A stretch of DNA of 64,000 nt from Melampsora larici-populina 98AG31 (lineage: Eukaryota; Basidiomycota; Pucciniomycetes; Pucciniales; Melampsoraceae), in NCBI RefSeq assembly GCF_000204055.1, contig NW_006768799.1, forward strand, positions 445,040 through 509,039. Reading direction: 5' to 3'. Position 1 is the stretch's first letter, and every line of letters begins with the position of its first letter. The notes beneath the pieces are model-generated. The model was not told the DNA's origin, searched no databases, and was given only the letters and a program-made list of their open reading frames with translations. This document shows positions 44,188-57,600 of this stretch, one piece after another. The translations under genes were made by a program, and so were the position numbers.

Positions 44188-44869
44188 ATTCCAAAACCAT
44201 CAAACTGTGCAGTGCTCTCACTCTCAATGTGAGATCATCTCTCTGCATCCACAGCCCTTTGGAGGCAACCAAAGGGTTGTGCAACTTTGTATTGGCTACT
44301 GTAACCAAAAAAACCCTGCAGCTTTCCCCTTTGGGAAACCATCTGCAGACTTCACACAACCCCAACCAAAACAGATATCCCCATCCATCTTTGTGTTGAC
44401 AACACCCATCTGGAACCTCACATTCCTTTGGAGGCTCCAATCATTGCACCAATCCTTCCACACCCAGTCAGATTCCCTCTTGGTGGGCTGCTTGGATGGA
44501 CAGACAAGATCTCTCCATCCCCATCAATCCACCCCCTTTGCCTTCCATACACCACATGGTAAAACATATAACAGGTGCACCACCACTGGACAAACAACCC
44601 TTTAGAAACAACCCTCCATCTTCACAAAATTAAGCGTGTTCAATTGAACAACTCATCCATAATTAAGAATATGCTAACCCACACACAAACCATTCATGTG
44701 AAGGTGTTCCACTGCAATTGATGACTTCAACATATGTCCATTGGGTATTTCACACAGGACAGTACTCACATTTTGCATGAGATTCTTATAGGATCTTAAT
44801 GAACCTGAATGCTCTTGTAGATATATAGACTAGGATCTCCTTTTCCTGAAACAAATTTGCAAAACAAAC

Positions 44870-45072
44870 TTATAGAACAAAGTTTGTTCTGGAAATTTCC
44901 AGACAACTTTTTCCAGAACACCAGAACACCAGAAGCCTCCTGATCTTGTGGAAAACACAGTGTTGGTTATTCAAAGCTTCAGAACATCATAAGGCAAGAA
45001 CACACCCAAAAAAACCTTCTGGTGTTCTGGGAAAACCCTTCTGGAAATTTCCAGAACCATATTTGTATACCC
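44870..45072. repeat. MITE family with TTCTGGAAATTTCCAGAA, copy 1
   Basis: Both ends carry TTCTGGAAATTTCCAG next to CCAGAACACCAGAA in inverted orientation; the right end finishes ATATTTGTATACC. Confidence 0.6.
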
Positions 45073-46179
45073 TGATTATCTTTGTTTCTTATCACTATTA
45101 TTTATTTGTGTTTGATTGTTTGTGGCATCTAAGCAGAGTAGAATGATCATAGAGGTTAACAAGTTCTTGTTTGAAGTCTTACAGTTTTAACAGGAAAAGT
45201 GAATTTGTTTCAGTTCAAATGGGTCAAATGGTGGTGACCAGCCGGAGGAAAAGCTTGGGAAGGCTCAATACCAACTTGTTTGTGGATTGTTGCCAAGAGC
45301 ATGAACAATGTGCCACAATCTGTGAAACTCCATACAGAGAAGGCATGTCACATTCACCTGGCTGTATTTTGGATCCAGTGTCCCTCCCTGCGCGCAAGCT
45401 GGACACCTCTGGACACCTCTTTTCAGGTTCCACAGAGGTCTGACAAGCCCCAACTTGGGTTTGTGTGAATTCTTGATGGACACATCATTGGTGGCAAGCA
45501 GTTGGGACACAATTGAATCAATCTGATGAAAAACTCTTGAGCTTCATGGAATCCATGAGCCCCATTATATTAGGCCCCATTTCATGGCAGGTTGTGAGTA
45601 TTGTACAGCACCACAGTGTGTGGGGCTGTCTGATTGACTGTCTGAATTAGTCAATCCCTGTCCTGCCCAGACACATGCCACTAACTGGCAGGCTGTGAGA
45701 AAAATGTGCAAGAGAGCTATTGTTGAAATGGCTGTCCCCTACTGTCACATCACCAATAGCACATCAATTTACAATAAATTGGTTTGATAACTGTTTGCAT
45801 CTTTTATAAGTAGTCTTACAATGTGTTTGTGATAATCCTCTTGTTTTTACCATCACTTTAGCATTGCTATCTTTGTTTACATATCTTGTGTATCATTGGT
45901 TTTGTATGGCAATTGTTATGTAGCTTTATGATTGCTCTTGCTTTTATAATCCTTCTTGGTTTTTATCAGTGTACTTGGGATTTATCATTGTACTTGTGAT
46001 TTTTCATATTATCTTGCCTCTTTTTCATATTTTCTTAAGTTCATTCTCTATAAGTTATTTTCTAAGAAACTCGTATTAAGTATGTTATTTGCAAATATCA
46101 ACAAGTAACTTATGTACAAAACTCGAGCAATGAGAGTGAAAGCAAAGTTAGCATATTCATCTTCGTTGGTTACATTTAT

Positions 46180-46275
46180 GGTACACAAATATCGTTCTGG
46201 CAATTTCCAGAAGGTTTTTTCCAGAACTCCAGAACCCTTCGGGAAGCGTTCTGGCGTTCTGGAAAAAACACAAAT
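46180..46275. repeat. MITE family with TTCTGGAAATTTCCAGAA, copy 2
   Basis: A shorter copy beginning GGTACACAAATATCGTTCTG, with CAATTTCCAGAA, then TTCCAGAACTCCAGAA and an inverted GCGTTCTGGCGTTCTGG. Confidence 0.6.
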
Positions 46276-47211
46276 ACACACATAAACTTTCTGCTGCAGC
46301 CGTTCATTCCCCACATGCATCACCTAACAAACATGGATCAAGTGATCAGCAACAACTACCTCAAGCCAACCCAAGAAGATCAAGTTATCACGCCGTTCAC
46401 TTTACAAATTCACCCATCTGCGCTTCAGGCCTTTTAATCGACCTTCAATTTGAACTTCAGATCACCAAACTTCTATATGGAACCCATTCCAGGTATCGAG
46501 AAATTTTTATTGGCTTGAGATGGGTCATTCACCGTGAATCAATTAATACTCAGAGGCAAAGCTTTCACTGCAATCCAATCGATACATAGAGGCCGTTTTA
46601 TTCTTATGATTTTCATCCACTTTCTCCCGGTTTTCAAGCACAAAAATCAATCGATACAGGTATCATCATATTGAGATTCTTTCTTAAGTCTCAATTTGTA
46701 CTCTTTGTACTTGTTAGTTAGAAAGCTATATAGAAGGAAACTAGAAAGAAAACACAAAAGCTTGAAAACTAGTGAAACAGCGACACTAAGATGAAAGATA
46801 AAATGATTATTGTTCCCAAGCCCATTTCAAACACTTTGAGTCGCAATAGATTGAGTGAAAAAAGCATCTTGCCGCGTAGTATCTTGCCCGGATTCATGAA
46901 CATCAGTCGTTTGTGCGATGGGTTTGGTGCAAAGAGGCCTTAAATGTCCTGTCGATTGAAACAGGCGTTCAGAGTTCTTCAATCACTTTGAACTTTCAAC
47001 TCGGCAGGCCAATCTTCCCCATCTGCCTTTGAGAAAGTATGTAATATTATACATACATGAATCTTTCAAGTTGAGGTTGGGTTTTTTTGAGCCATAATCG
47101 AGAAGTGAGAATGGAAGTGCTGAGATGGGAGAGGGATGAGATTTGGTGTCCTAGGGGATGAGGGGAGTGCCAGCGGAGTAGGTGGTGGTTTGGTTCATGG
47201 TGTAGTCGGGC

Positions 47212-47342
47212 TTCTGGAATTCTGGAGTGTGGGGCATTCAAAGTTGCAGAACACCAGAACGCCAGAACACACCAAACAAAAAAACTTCTGGCGTTCTGGA
47301 AAAAGCGTTCTGGAAATTTCCAGAACAATATTTGTGTACCAC
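47212..47342. repeat. MITE family with TTCTGGAAATTTCCAGAA, copy 3
   Basis: Opposite in orientation to copy 2. It ends TTCTGGAAATTTCCAGAACA followed by ATATTTGTGTACC, the reverse complement of the left end of copy 2. Confidence 0.6.
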
Positions 47343-47910
47343 AATTGATAGATAACGAATGGCTACCTGGGTATGTGACTCACGCACAAATGTGGACATC
47401 ACTAGGATTCTCATTGCAGAAAGGATTTATCAAACTTGTGAATTTGGCCATGTATGTATTGCATATGACGAAAGGGTACAATTCCGAGGCCTGCGTGTTC
47501 TAAGAAGGGGTCGTAGCAGACAGTACTGGGTAGCAGCTACTTTCGTTGCGCAAGCTTTCGAGTGATTTGGTCCTTCGAGACTTCTGATGTTGTTAGATCC
47601 TGTTGATCTTTCTAGATTCATTCATTCCCCACTTGGCATTTGATTCAATGGATTTTGATCATTACGTAAATATATATTTATAGACTCCGATGATGGCATG
47701 CGCAGATAGGAGCAAATTCTATTCTCTCATTCTCCCTCAAATCATGATCATCCCGATAAACACACTATAAGATATGTGGGTGGTTTAATGTGGTGTTCAG
47801 CTTGATCTTGTGTTTCTTTATATCTATTGCGAAGCTTCGATACCTTCAGTTCTGCTTCTCATCTTGTGCTTCAATCCCCTCGGAATTCAATCGCGAAATA
47901 ATCGTTAGCC

Positions 47911-50854
47911 ATGAGTGAAAAAGCAGATGCCAGCGTTGAGGAGGTCTTAACCAATGGTGAAGTTGAGCGGAAGCTCAAGCAACGTCACATTTCTATGATC
48001 GCTATTGGAGGTGAGCTTCGCCAACGATCTCATCTTATGCTCGTGATCTTCGATGGTGATATCTAGAATCGACATCTTCAATACTTTCTGTATCCTGCAG
48101 GAACTATCGGTACTGGATTGTTCTTGGGTACTAGTCAAGCGCTCACCACTGCCGGTCCAGTAGGTTTGCTGTTGGGTTATACGATCATGGGTTCGTCGAA
48201 AAACTCACCTATTGCAATACCTTTGCTAATGTCTTCATCTCTTCGTGTACTTCATTAGGGGCAGTTGTGTATGGCGTTCAAATGGCACTAGTAAGTCTTG
48301 CTATCGCGACTTTACGAATCACCGAACTTCACACTCTGATTTTTTTTTCGTTTTTTTTCTGGAAAGGGAGAGATGGTCTCGTATTTACCAATCTCGGGAG
48401 CTATCACACATTTTGCTGGTCGATTCTTGGATCCTGCGGCTTCTTGTAGTGTTGGATTTAACTTATGGTAAGAAACTCTCCAACAGCTACCTAGAGATAT
48501 ACTTTTTGACGACTGAGAGCATCATTCGTTCATCCATTCAATACTCCTGTTGAAAAACTCATCTAGGTATTCAGCCGGAATAAGCCTTGCAACTGAAATT
48601 ACTGGTTTGTTGGAAACATATCCTTTCAGAATTGAAACTTTTAACTAACACTCTATCAATTGCTAAGCTGCGGCACTTATTGTCGAATATTGGGATACGG
48701 CAACAAACGTTGGAATATATATTGCAGTTGTAAGTTTCCATAATTCAGAATCTTGAACAATCAAATCTTCAATAAAAAATTAAGCCTTGTCTACCACACA
48801 GTTCACAGTCACTATATGCGCCTTGAACTTTTTGGGTGTGGAGTGGTTTGGGGAAGTGAGTCAACTCATCAACTTCCTTCCTAGAAGCTGAACAATTGGT
48901 GCTGATTTACCTACGTTGATTGTCAAGGCCGAATTCTGTTTTGGTGAGTTTTGAAGGCTCGTTACAAAGAGTGGTTTCAGTTGCTAAACTCAATCACACT
49001 TAATTTATAAACAGCCTTATTGAAAGTAACTATGATCGTGATCTTAATCATCGCCGGAATAGTACTTGATCTTGGTGAGGATTCATCTTACTTGACTTCA
49101 GCTCAAGAAAGGTCACTTTACTAAATCAATTCTCTTGGTGAAAGGTGGTGGTCCAAGCCATGATTTTATAGGTTTCAGGTTAGGAATCAGCTTTATTTCA
49201 ATCAGTACACTAAGTATCTCATTGATTGAGGTTTCATATTTCAGATACTGGAAAGATCCAGGTCCATTTACTCAACTTTTTGATATCCCAGGTGCACTTG
49301 GTAGATTCCTTGCGTTTTGGCAGGTGGTAAGGAGGTTTTGTTTAAAATCATTTGATTCTCTTGATCATTTTACTTTTATGCGCCGTAATCTAATGATGTT
49401 AATCAGTTCATATTCGCAGCTTTTGCATATGTCGGTACTGAAACTGTAGCAGTAGCAGCTGGTGAAGCAGAAAACCCCCGTAAAACAGTACCAAAAGCTA
49501 TCAAACGAGTGTTTTTCAGGTAATGAAAAATAGATCATCTTTGTCAAACACTAATTGGTATCTAAGACTGAGTGATGGGTTGACATCGTATTTTGGATTA
49601 GGATCTTGATTTTCTACCTAGGAGGTGTCTTTGTTATCGGTCTCTTAGTTCCATCTGATGATCCAAGACTCTTCAAGTTGAAAGGTAGTAGACCTGGCAG
49701 TTCGTCTCCTTTTGTTATTGCTATGGAAAGAGCTGGGATCAAAGTACTGTATGTTTTTCTTCTTCTCATTCATTCATTTTTTGTTTTAGACTTTAAAGTT
49801 ACTAACTTTTATCGATTTTGCAGACCTGATATTATCAATGCCGTGATTTTAACATCTGCTTTCTCAGCTGGAAATAGTTCATTATGTTGGTAACTCAAAC
49901 CTACCAGCTCTCCTTCCCGCGAAAAATTGCTGATCTGGATCGATACTCATAACATCTCCAGATGTAGGAAGTCGTATTCTTTATGGATTAGCTCTAGAAG
50001 GCCAAGCTCCAAGCTTCTTCAAACGTTGTACACCCAAAGGACTTCCAATGTGGTCACTAGTCATCACTGCTTCTTTTTCATTACTAGCTTTCTTGAGGTT
50101 AAGTTCAAGCGGTACGACTCTTTTTCGTTGGCTTTCTAATTTCTCTTCTGTTACTGGTCTTTGTACTTGGCTCTCTATTTTACTCGTAAGTCTTGTTTTT
50201 CCATTTACTTCTTACTTTCTCGAGGGTTTGATAGGAATTGTTTTTGTTTGTTTCCTTGCTTTGTAGTCTTATATCCGATTTTATCATGGTATGAAGTCTC
50301 AAGGTCTTGATAGATCTAAGTTACCTTACAAGTCTCCTTTTCAACCATACCTTTCATATTTTGCTTGTATAATGATCATTTTGATTATCATTTTCAATGG
50401 GTTCACTTTTTTCATCAAAGATCATTGGTAAATTTTTCCACAATTATAAAGCTCAGTATTCCAAATACTCCTAGAAAAACGATCAAAACTAATCTTGAAT
50501 TTCTTTTTTTTGCTTTTGATCAATTCAAAAGGTCTTCATCAGGATTCATCGCAGCTTATGGTGCACTTGTACTTTATTTGATTAGTTTTGTTTATTGGAA
50601 ACTTACACGTAAAACCAAATGGATTGAATATTCAAATATGGATTTCAAAACTGGAATTAAACAAATCGAAGAGATGAATGAATTTTATATAAAAACTTCA
50701 TTTGTTCCTAAAACTAAACTTGAGAAATTTTGGGATTGGGTAAGTTTTTGTCTTTGTTGGATTGGTTAGTAATAGCATTTGGTAATGTTTACTGACTTCT
50801 ATTTTTTACTTATTGGGGTTTGCTTTGATCTAATCTTTTTTGAAGTTGTTTTGA
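47911..50854 (+). CDS. Amino-acid permease (YAT/AAP family, 12 TM)
   Basis: Eighteen exons can be joined in phase: 47911-48010, 48101-48190, 48259-48290, 48367-48467, 48567-48604, 48668-48729, 48802-48855, 48928-48943, 49015-49074, 49145-49178, 49245-49323, 49407-49519, 49602-49748, 49824-49885, 49962-50185, 50267-50427, 50532-50739 and 50846-50854. The product is about 529 residues. It begins with a short acidic cytosolic tail and the family signature [19 protein letters not shown] in TM1. Then follow [41 protein letters not shown] and the [21 protein letters not shown] segment. The family imports amino acids with protons across the plasma membrane; specificity cannot be read here. One exon is only 16 bp. 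The final exon is uncertain: reading through the last donor would end at 50769 instead. Confidence 0.9.
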
Positions 50855-53800
50855 TGTATGAATCAAAAATATGAAGCTAAGCAACCACCAGCTTGAATAT
50901 TACATGGACTTCTTTCATCTCCTTTTCCAAGAAAGCTACATCACCTCACTGTTCTGGTCTCTGACACAAACACCTGTACCATAGTCAAACCCCTAGAAAT
51001 GGAAAGTTGTCTTCACTTACCAATGTTTTTTTTTTCTGCTGAACCAAAGATTCCAAATACTATCATCTTTGCATTTTTACAATTCTTCATGAAATGGGAT
51101 GTGGCTTGAAGTAAATCTTTGTACATACCAAGTTTCAGATATCTCCGAAATTTAAACATGAGAATAGAATTTGTTTTTTCTTCACTGGGCTTATTCAGAC
51201 TGAATACTAGAAATTTTATCTTTACTCCAAGACTTTTGTCAGCCAAGTTATGATCAAATGTTTTGACAAAAGGTATATGGTTATACTTGGGATATGACGA
51301 AGATGCAATATTATAAGGAATGAAGAAGTTTCTTAAATCCAAACCAAAGTGCAGTCAAACACCTGTGCACTCTCTTGAAAAAGGGAGAATAAGTTCACTG
51401 ATAAAGCCTTAATTTCATTTCTGAGTAGATGGTAGCCGTATTTATACTTGCCACTACCATCATCTTTTCTTTGAAAGTAGTGTATGCATGGTTTTTTAAT
51501 TTCTTCCTATCAAATATTTGTTTTGATTGGCTCAATCTTTTGCTTGCTCAATCTGATTTCACCCCCCAACAAATCGATTTCAAACCCAAAAGAAAAACAT
51601 AAATACATCACATCCAATCGCTCTACAGTCAATCTAGATTAGCTTGTCCGAGCAGATTTTATTTATTTATTTTTTACAGCAATACAGGTAAATCTATAAG
51701 CATAAACATATGATTCATATGCTTATGTTTGTCTGGTCATGAGTCAGACCAACCACTGCTGACCACAGTCAACAGCGCTTCACTATTATGAACCTTCAGC
51801 ACCGTACTTTCATCCTACACGCATCGATCCCATATTCCATTTCAGCCAAGGACCTCTAGTGTGAGCTTGACCTTGTCTTCTAGGCTTTGAATTCAATCTC
51901 TTTACTTCAATTCAGACCTCTAAGCTTCGATTTGGCCCTCTGCGTCTTCGATTCAACCCTCTATGTCTATTTGAGTCTATCGGTTTTGAAATCTTGGCTT
52001 TGATGCAAGTGAAGGGCTGTCTTTAGCCCGTGTTCTCACTTTTGAATCCCTTCTTTAGGCTCCAGATCCAACTCGTAAATTCAACTGTTAAGCTCTGGCC
52101 ATTTGTTGACTAACTCAATCGTTCCCTTCTTATTTATCTTCCTTAGCTTTGAATCTGTCACATCAGATCAAATCCATTGTCTCAATGTTCATTCTGCTTG
52201 TATCTCATCTAGCCTCAGCTTGCCATTGGGATACAGTCTCTTCATGTGGTGCTTCAATCGCTTTCCAAATCCATTGATACCATGCCAGAAAGTGAGGAGA
52301 TCGTGTGCAATGATCATGGTCACAGATAGGCAGAGTGCCAACAGTTCTTAGATCAAGTCATAGATCGTGTACTCCACACTGGAGTATGCAAGGAAGCCAG
52401 CAACCACCAAGTATGATCTCAGGTCCTACTGAAAAGGAAATAAGACAGTTCTTCATGACCGCAAAGTAAGAAAGTACAGTGCAAGTCTTTAAGCATTTGC
52501 AAGAGGTTTGTGCATTCTGAGACTGTGGGCCTAATGAACTCATAGGCGACAGAAAAAGCCCAGAAATTATATCAACTAGACCTGAGGATGATGACAGTAA
52601 ACAGTCCATGTTATTGAATTGATTGAGCATTGGGATGACAGGTACAAAATTCCTATACACAGATAAGACACTGATTTTTTCTCGAGAAGCACAGCAAAAT
52701 CGGATAGCAAGAAAAAACAATATAATGAGATCCACAGACTGGGTAAGTAGCCTCTTACTGATGATTTGCAATAAAACAAGATCGATCCTCGCCGCTGGAT
52801 TGGATCTATTAGATTGCTGGATCCCCAAATTACTCTAGAGTGTCTAAACCAAAGACCAGGGCTTGAGTTGACAGGCAGAAGGGAGTCCAAAGAAATGTAA
52901 CATTTCAATTAGCGGGGGTTTAGTCGGTGAACAGGACTTAAGTCAAAGAAAATACACACCCTGAATTGGTAATAAGATAGGGAATTGAGTCGATGAGCTT
53001 GGAGATATCTGATGAATGGAACAGGACATTGGACCGATTGGACAGACAAAGAAGATATTCAAAGATCAGATGATCGATCGCAATATGAGAACAATATTCA
53101 AAGAGCTTACTTGAGTCAAAGCCGAGTTGTTACAGCCGAGATCGAAAGGGTGGTTGGATCGCGGGATGAAAGCCTAGATGATATGCACAATTTTCAAAGG
53201 ATAGTTAGTGACGAGGTAAAGAGGATTCAAGTGATTTAAGGATGGGTTTGGACGGAATGGATTGATGCTGATAGATGCTGATCAGTCAGAAGCTTGAATC
53301 GTCAAAACGGGCCCATTCAACTGAATGTGGTGTCGCAGTTGAAGGCTATGTATGCTTATAAAATGGCCTGTATTGGCCTGTATACGTCTGAAAATAAAAA
53401 TAAAAATTCTCGATTGGCCAAGCTAATCTAGATTGACTGTACTTCAAAATATGTAATTGTTTTGTTACGCTGACTGTTTTTTCTTAATTGGTTGGCCAAA
53501 AACAGGAAACCAATCATGAATGATTCGCCAGGTGGAGGTGTATTATTCTTCTGCTACTGCAAAGTTTTCCAGTAGCGTAGCGGGTTGATTGGGTCGCATC
53601 ATTACAAAATCATAGCGGCTAGTGTAGCGTTAGGTTTCTCAATTCAGCACAGAATCAGTCCGCTGCACCCTACTGTTAAAAAGTTAGCTTAGTAAATTTT
53701 CCATTTTTCCAAACCTTTCTCAATCAGTTAGTAATTAAAAAAAGTTATCAAAATAACAGTTACTAAAGAATATCAAAGACTTAAACTGAATCAATTTGAA

Positions 53801-54612
53801 TCAAATCAATTCTCTATGGGAATTTATACGAACATTTTATTCTAACAACCAAAATTTATCACATTTTCATTCATCTTCAAATTTATAAGGGTATAGAAAC
53901 CACGAGGTACATATGTACACTTCCCGGATGACATTCCAATATTTAAATATATTTTGTAAGATGATCTTCCACAAAATTTGGCTATGCTCGGTTGGGTCGT
54001 GCCAACATGGACTTCAAATGGATTGTTAAGATTGGTTCTTAACTTCTTTCTTAGTCAACTTACTAAAGTTACCCTGACATACCGATGCTTGCAAGCTCAG
54101 ATGTCTGGAACCTTTCTGCAGGAAATGTATCGCATAATTTATTGAATTTTGATAACCTACAAGATGCTTACTGAAGTGAGAGGCTTTTAAAGAGGAGTTA
54201 GATGAATGGTCAGCAGGTCAAATCTTAATGGATGATAGGGTTTGATAATTTAGGATGACAATGCAGTTTGAGACTGTAGTTTGAAGGTAGTTTCAGTGTA
54301 ACTCATCGTCACCAACGGTCAACAACCATCATCACCACCACCCATCAACTCACCCTATCACCATCAACCAACAACAACAACAACAACAAGTACCATTCAC
54401 CATCATCGATAAACTCAATAGTATCAAAACAAAATGAGATCGATCAAAGTATCTTCATCTTAGAATCGATCAATCAAACCAATCAAAATGAAGATATCAA
54501 TCAAAACTTATCATTAAATATCCTTCATTACCATCATCATCAAAAACACAACCAAAATAACTCAAAACACCCACTTTACCCTTTCTCAAGTCTCAATTCT
54601 CGATTCTCGGCT
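50855..54612. other. Gap between permease and NOT1
   Basis: ORFs at 51013-51342 minus, 52358-52908 minus and 53012-53239 plus are unrecognised. The 5' flank of NOT1 contains a CAACAA microsatellite at about 54369-54390 and CATCAC-rich sequence. No other feature supported. Confidence 0.45.
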
Positions 54613-57600
54613 ATGATACCTACTCCTACCCCACCTCCCGGTCTTTCTGTTCTAACGGCTCAACAACAAAGAGCAAACGAATTAACCAAGATTGCCAAAA
54701 CTCAAATCGTATTCAAAATCGGTGGTCTCACTGAGGAAAACTTTGCTTATGCTCAACAAGAAATTCAAGCTGTTAAGTTTCTATTGTTACTTTTTCTCCT
54801 TTTAGAGATCTTTTACTTACTACTCCTCTTTTTTCAAAATAGGTTGTTCGTCAAAATCCAGGTGATACAGACTTGTTTTACATCCAACGTCTTATTCACG
54901 CTTCAATCTCAGCTTTAGGATTTCAATCTTCACATAATCTCTCCTCTGGTCTAGTCCTCAACTCACCATCTCAATCCCAATTGGCTCTAAGGCTCTTAAC
55001 TTCTGAACTCAAACTCTTGGCTCGTGATCCGTTTTCATCCAACAAGTTTGCAACTGCTCTAGCAGCTGCACTTCATGCTGGTGATGCATTCGAATTACCT
55101 CCATTCATTCGAGCTACCTCATTATCACCACTCGAACGATTACTCTTACTTCCACCTTTATTAGGACTTCTTTCTCTTACACCACCTCCACCTCCACCTA
55201 CAGCTCCTCTTCCACCCGGTTTACCACCTCCACCAGTCTCGAGTCAGTATCAACATCCAGCGCTTTTAGCCAAAAAGCGACAAATCGCTCGCGATGCTGT
55301 TCAAAGCTTACGTGAAACGATCGGTGCTGCACTTCATAGCCTATCGATCCCTGTCACGCCATCAACACAAACCCCTTCTCCATCTGCTGCTAACAACAAC
55401 AGCAATAACAACAATGCATCAGATGAACAATTACCCGAACTAACTGCTATTCAACTCTCAAAGCTACTCGCCATCATCATCTCTGATACCACCGTTCCTG
55501 CTGCTGTTGCATCTGAGGAACAAGAACAAGAACCTGAATGGCTCTGGACACCTACAGTTCAACGTGCTGCTGTACAAGCTCTAGTGTCTCGTGTCGGACA
55601 AGAGTTGGCATCTCAGATCGCAAATCATTGTCTTTCAGAAGCTCGATTCCCATCCAATCCCACTCCAATCTCACTTCTTTACCGAATATGTTCCGATCCA
55701 ACGATTTGTACAGCTGATCTTTGTAAATCAGTTCTTATCAAAACTGGTCGAGCTCATCCAAAAGGTACACCTGAAGGAGAAGTCAGCGATCAATTACGTG
55801 AATTGATTCTTCTAGCTACCAAATATGGAGCCGAGTTTCATATCGACCATGTCTCTTGGATTCGTGGTGTTGGAGAACTTTACTCTAATCGAATCCGTTG
55901 GTCAGATGTAATCCAATTAACCTTTGATCGACCTAATGGATCAACTTTACCTGAAGCATGGGGATTACGCTTCCTTGCCAAAGTTTTAAGTTTGGCACCA
56001 TCCCTCACACTTTCCTCATCCGATACTACCGGTACTTCTCAAGCACCGGAAGTCTCTACCCCTACTTCTACCTCGAGTCATAGCGCTGCAGGTAGCACTC
56101 GATCGGATGCTCCTCCTACTGAACTTGCACCTTCATCGACCGAACCTACTCGAACATCTACCAGTCGTTCAACTGCTGCCATTTCAAGCTTGTTTGAACG
56201 ATGGCGTAGTCCGCTTGCCAAGGTTCAACTTATCGATCGACTTCTCTCTCTTCCACTTGACGCCTCTCCCTTCCTACACGCTCTCAAACCCACTCCACTC
56301 TCTCCAATGGTCGGTCCAGCTTGTCATAGACTGGTGGCAACTGAAGAAGTAGCATTGATGGGAGCTTCAGCCACCATTCGACTTTTAGCCAAATCAGTCG
56401 AAATGAGCGGTTGGAATGTAAAGGAACTCCTGTGCGAGATCACTTCACTTCTTGGTCAAGCTCCAGTCCAAGAGCCTGGAATCCGTCTAGAGGACGGTGA
56501 GGCCGAGAAAGTGATTGAGAAATCATCAGAGATCATGGAACGAGCGTGTAAAGCCAATCCTGAGTTGGTCATGATTGCTCTCATTCAAGTCGAGGTAAAT
56601 GTTTTATCCCTTCAGAAATCAGATGTACATGTTTCTCTTTTTTTGACTCTTGTTTTGCGTGTTTGATCTTTAAGCGACCATGGGGTGTCTTACACAATGA
56701 TCTAGCATCTCAATTACTTCAATCTTTCCTCACTGGTCATCCATCTCATCAACTTGTCTTCCTTAGAATCTGGCAACTCGATCCTTCTTTTCTCATGGCT
56801 GCCTTGCGAGAGTTTTATGAGTCGAACGAAATGAATGTCACTCGAGTACTAGATATTGCTCAAGACCTTAAAATTCTAGAACAAGTGTTGAATTGCCAAC
56901 CATCCGTGCAAATGGTTCTCGATCTTGCTTCATTAGCCTCAAGAAGGGAATACCTCAACCTAGACAAATGGCTCGGTGATCGGCTCAGTTCATATGGTCG
57001 AGGATTTGCAAACGGATGTTTAGAGTTCTTGGCAAAAAAAGTATCACATGACCTAGGTCGACAAACCGATGGCCCTGCCTCTAATACCCTAACCGCCGCC
57101 GAGCCTAGTACACTTAGTCTCAGTGCACCTACGGTCTCAATCTTTATTCGAATCATTAGGCACCAACATGAATTGTTGAGTGTAGAAGAATTAGAAAGAT
57201 TCAAAGAAGTTCGAACCCAAGCTGTCCAACTTCATCCTAAACTAATGAACTTCTTACCTGGCAATGAGGATGAACCAGGAATTCAATTATCTTCATTTGA
57301 TTCACGCACAGAGGCAGAGGTAGATGCGTTTTATAAAAAGATGTATGATCTTGAATTATCAGTAGATCAAATCGTAGGCATCTTAAGAGCTATGAGAGAT
57401 AGCTCAGAAGTTCATTCTCATCAATTCTTGGCCTGTCTACTTTCAGGTTTATTTGATGAATATAAATTCTTTGCAACTTATCCAGCTAAAGAATTAGGAT
57501 TAACAGCTGCTTTGTTTGGGTCATTGATTAGAGAACAATTGATTGGATATGTACCACTTGGGATTGCAGTAAGATACGTATTAGATGCGATCCGACATCC

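Larger units (their letters stand above)
42788..47910. other. Repeat-rich gap without confident gene
   Basis: Contains a TIR pair (43186-43475), a long inverted repeat (43930-44187) and three copies of a short element with TGGAAATTTCCA (44870-45072, 46180-46275, 47212-47342). ORFs such as 43427-43747 minus, 44207-44605 plus and 47359-47565 plus have no recognised domain. Confidence 0.5.

Noticed and set aside
47359..47565. 68-residue ORF starting ATGGCTACC
   Set aside because: No homology recognised, and it lies next to a MITE copy; not enough evidence for a gene.
52358..52908. Overlapping 156- and 110-residue minus-strand ORFs
   Set aside because: No domain, no splice evidence, two frames equally open; likely chance.
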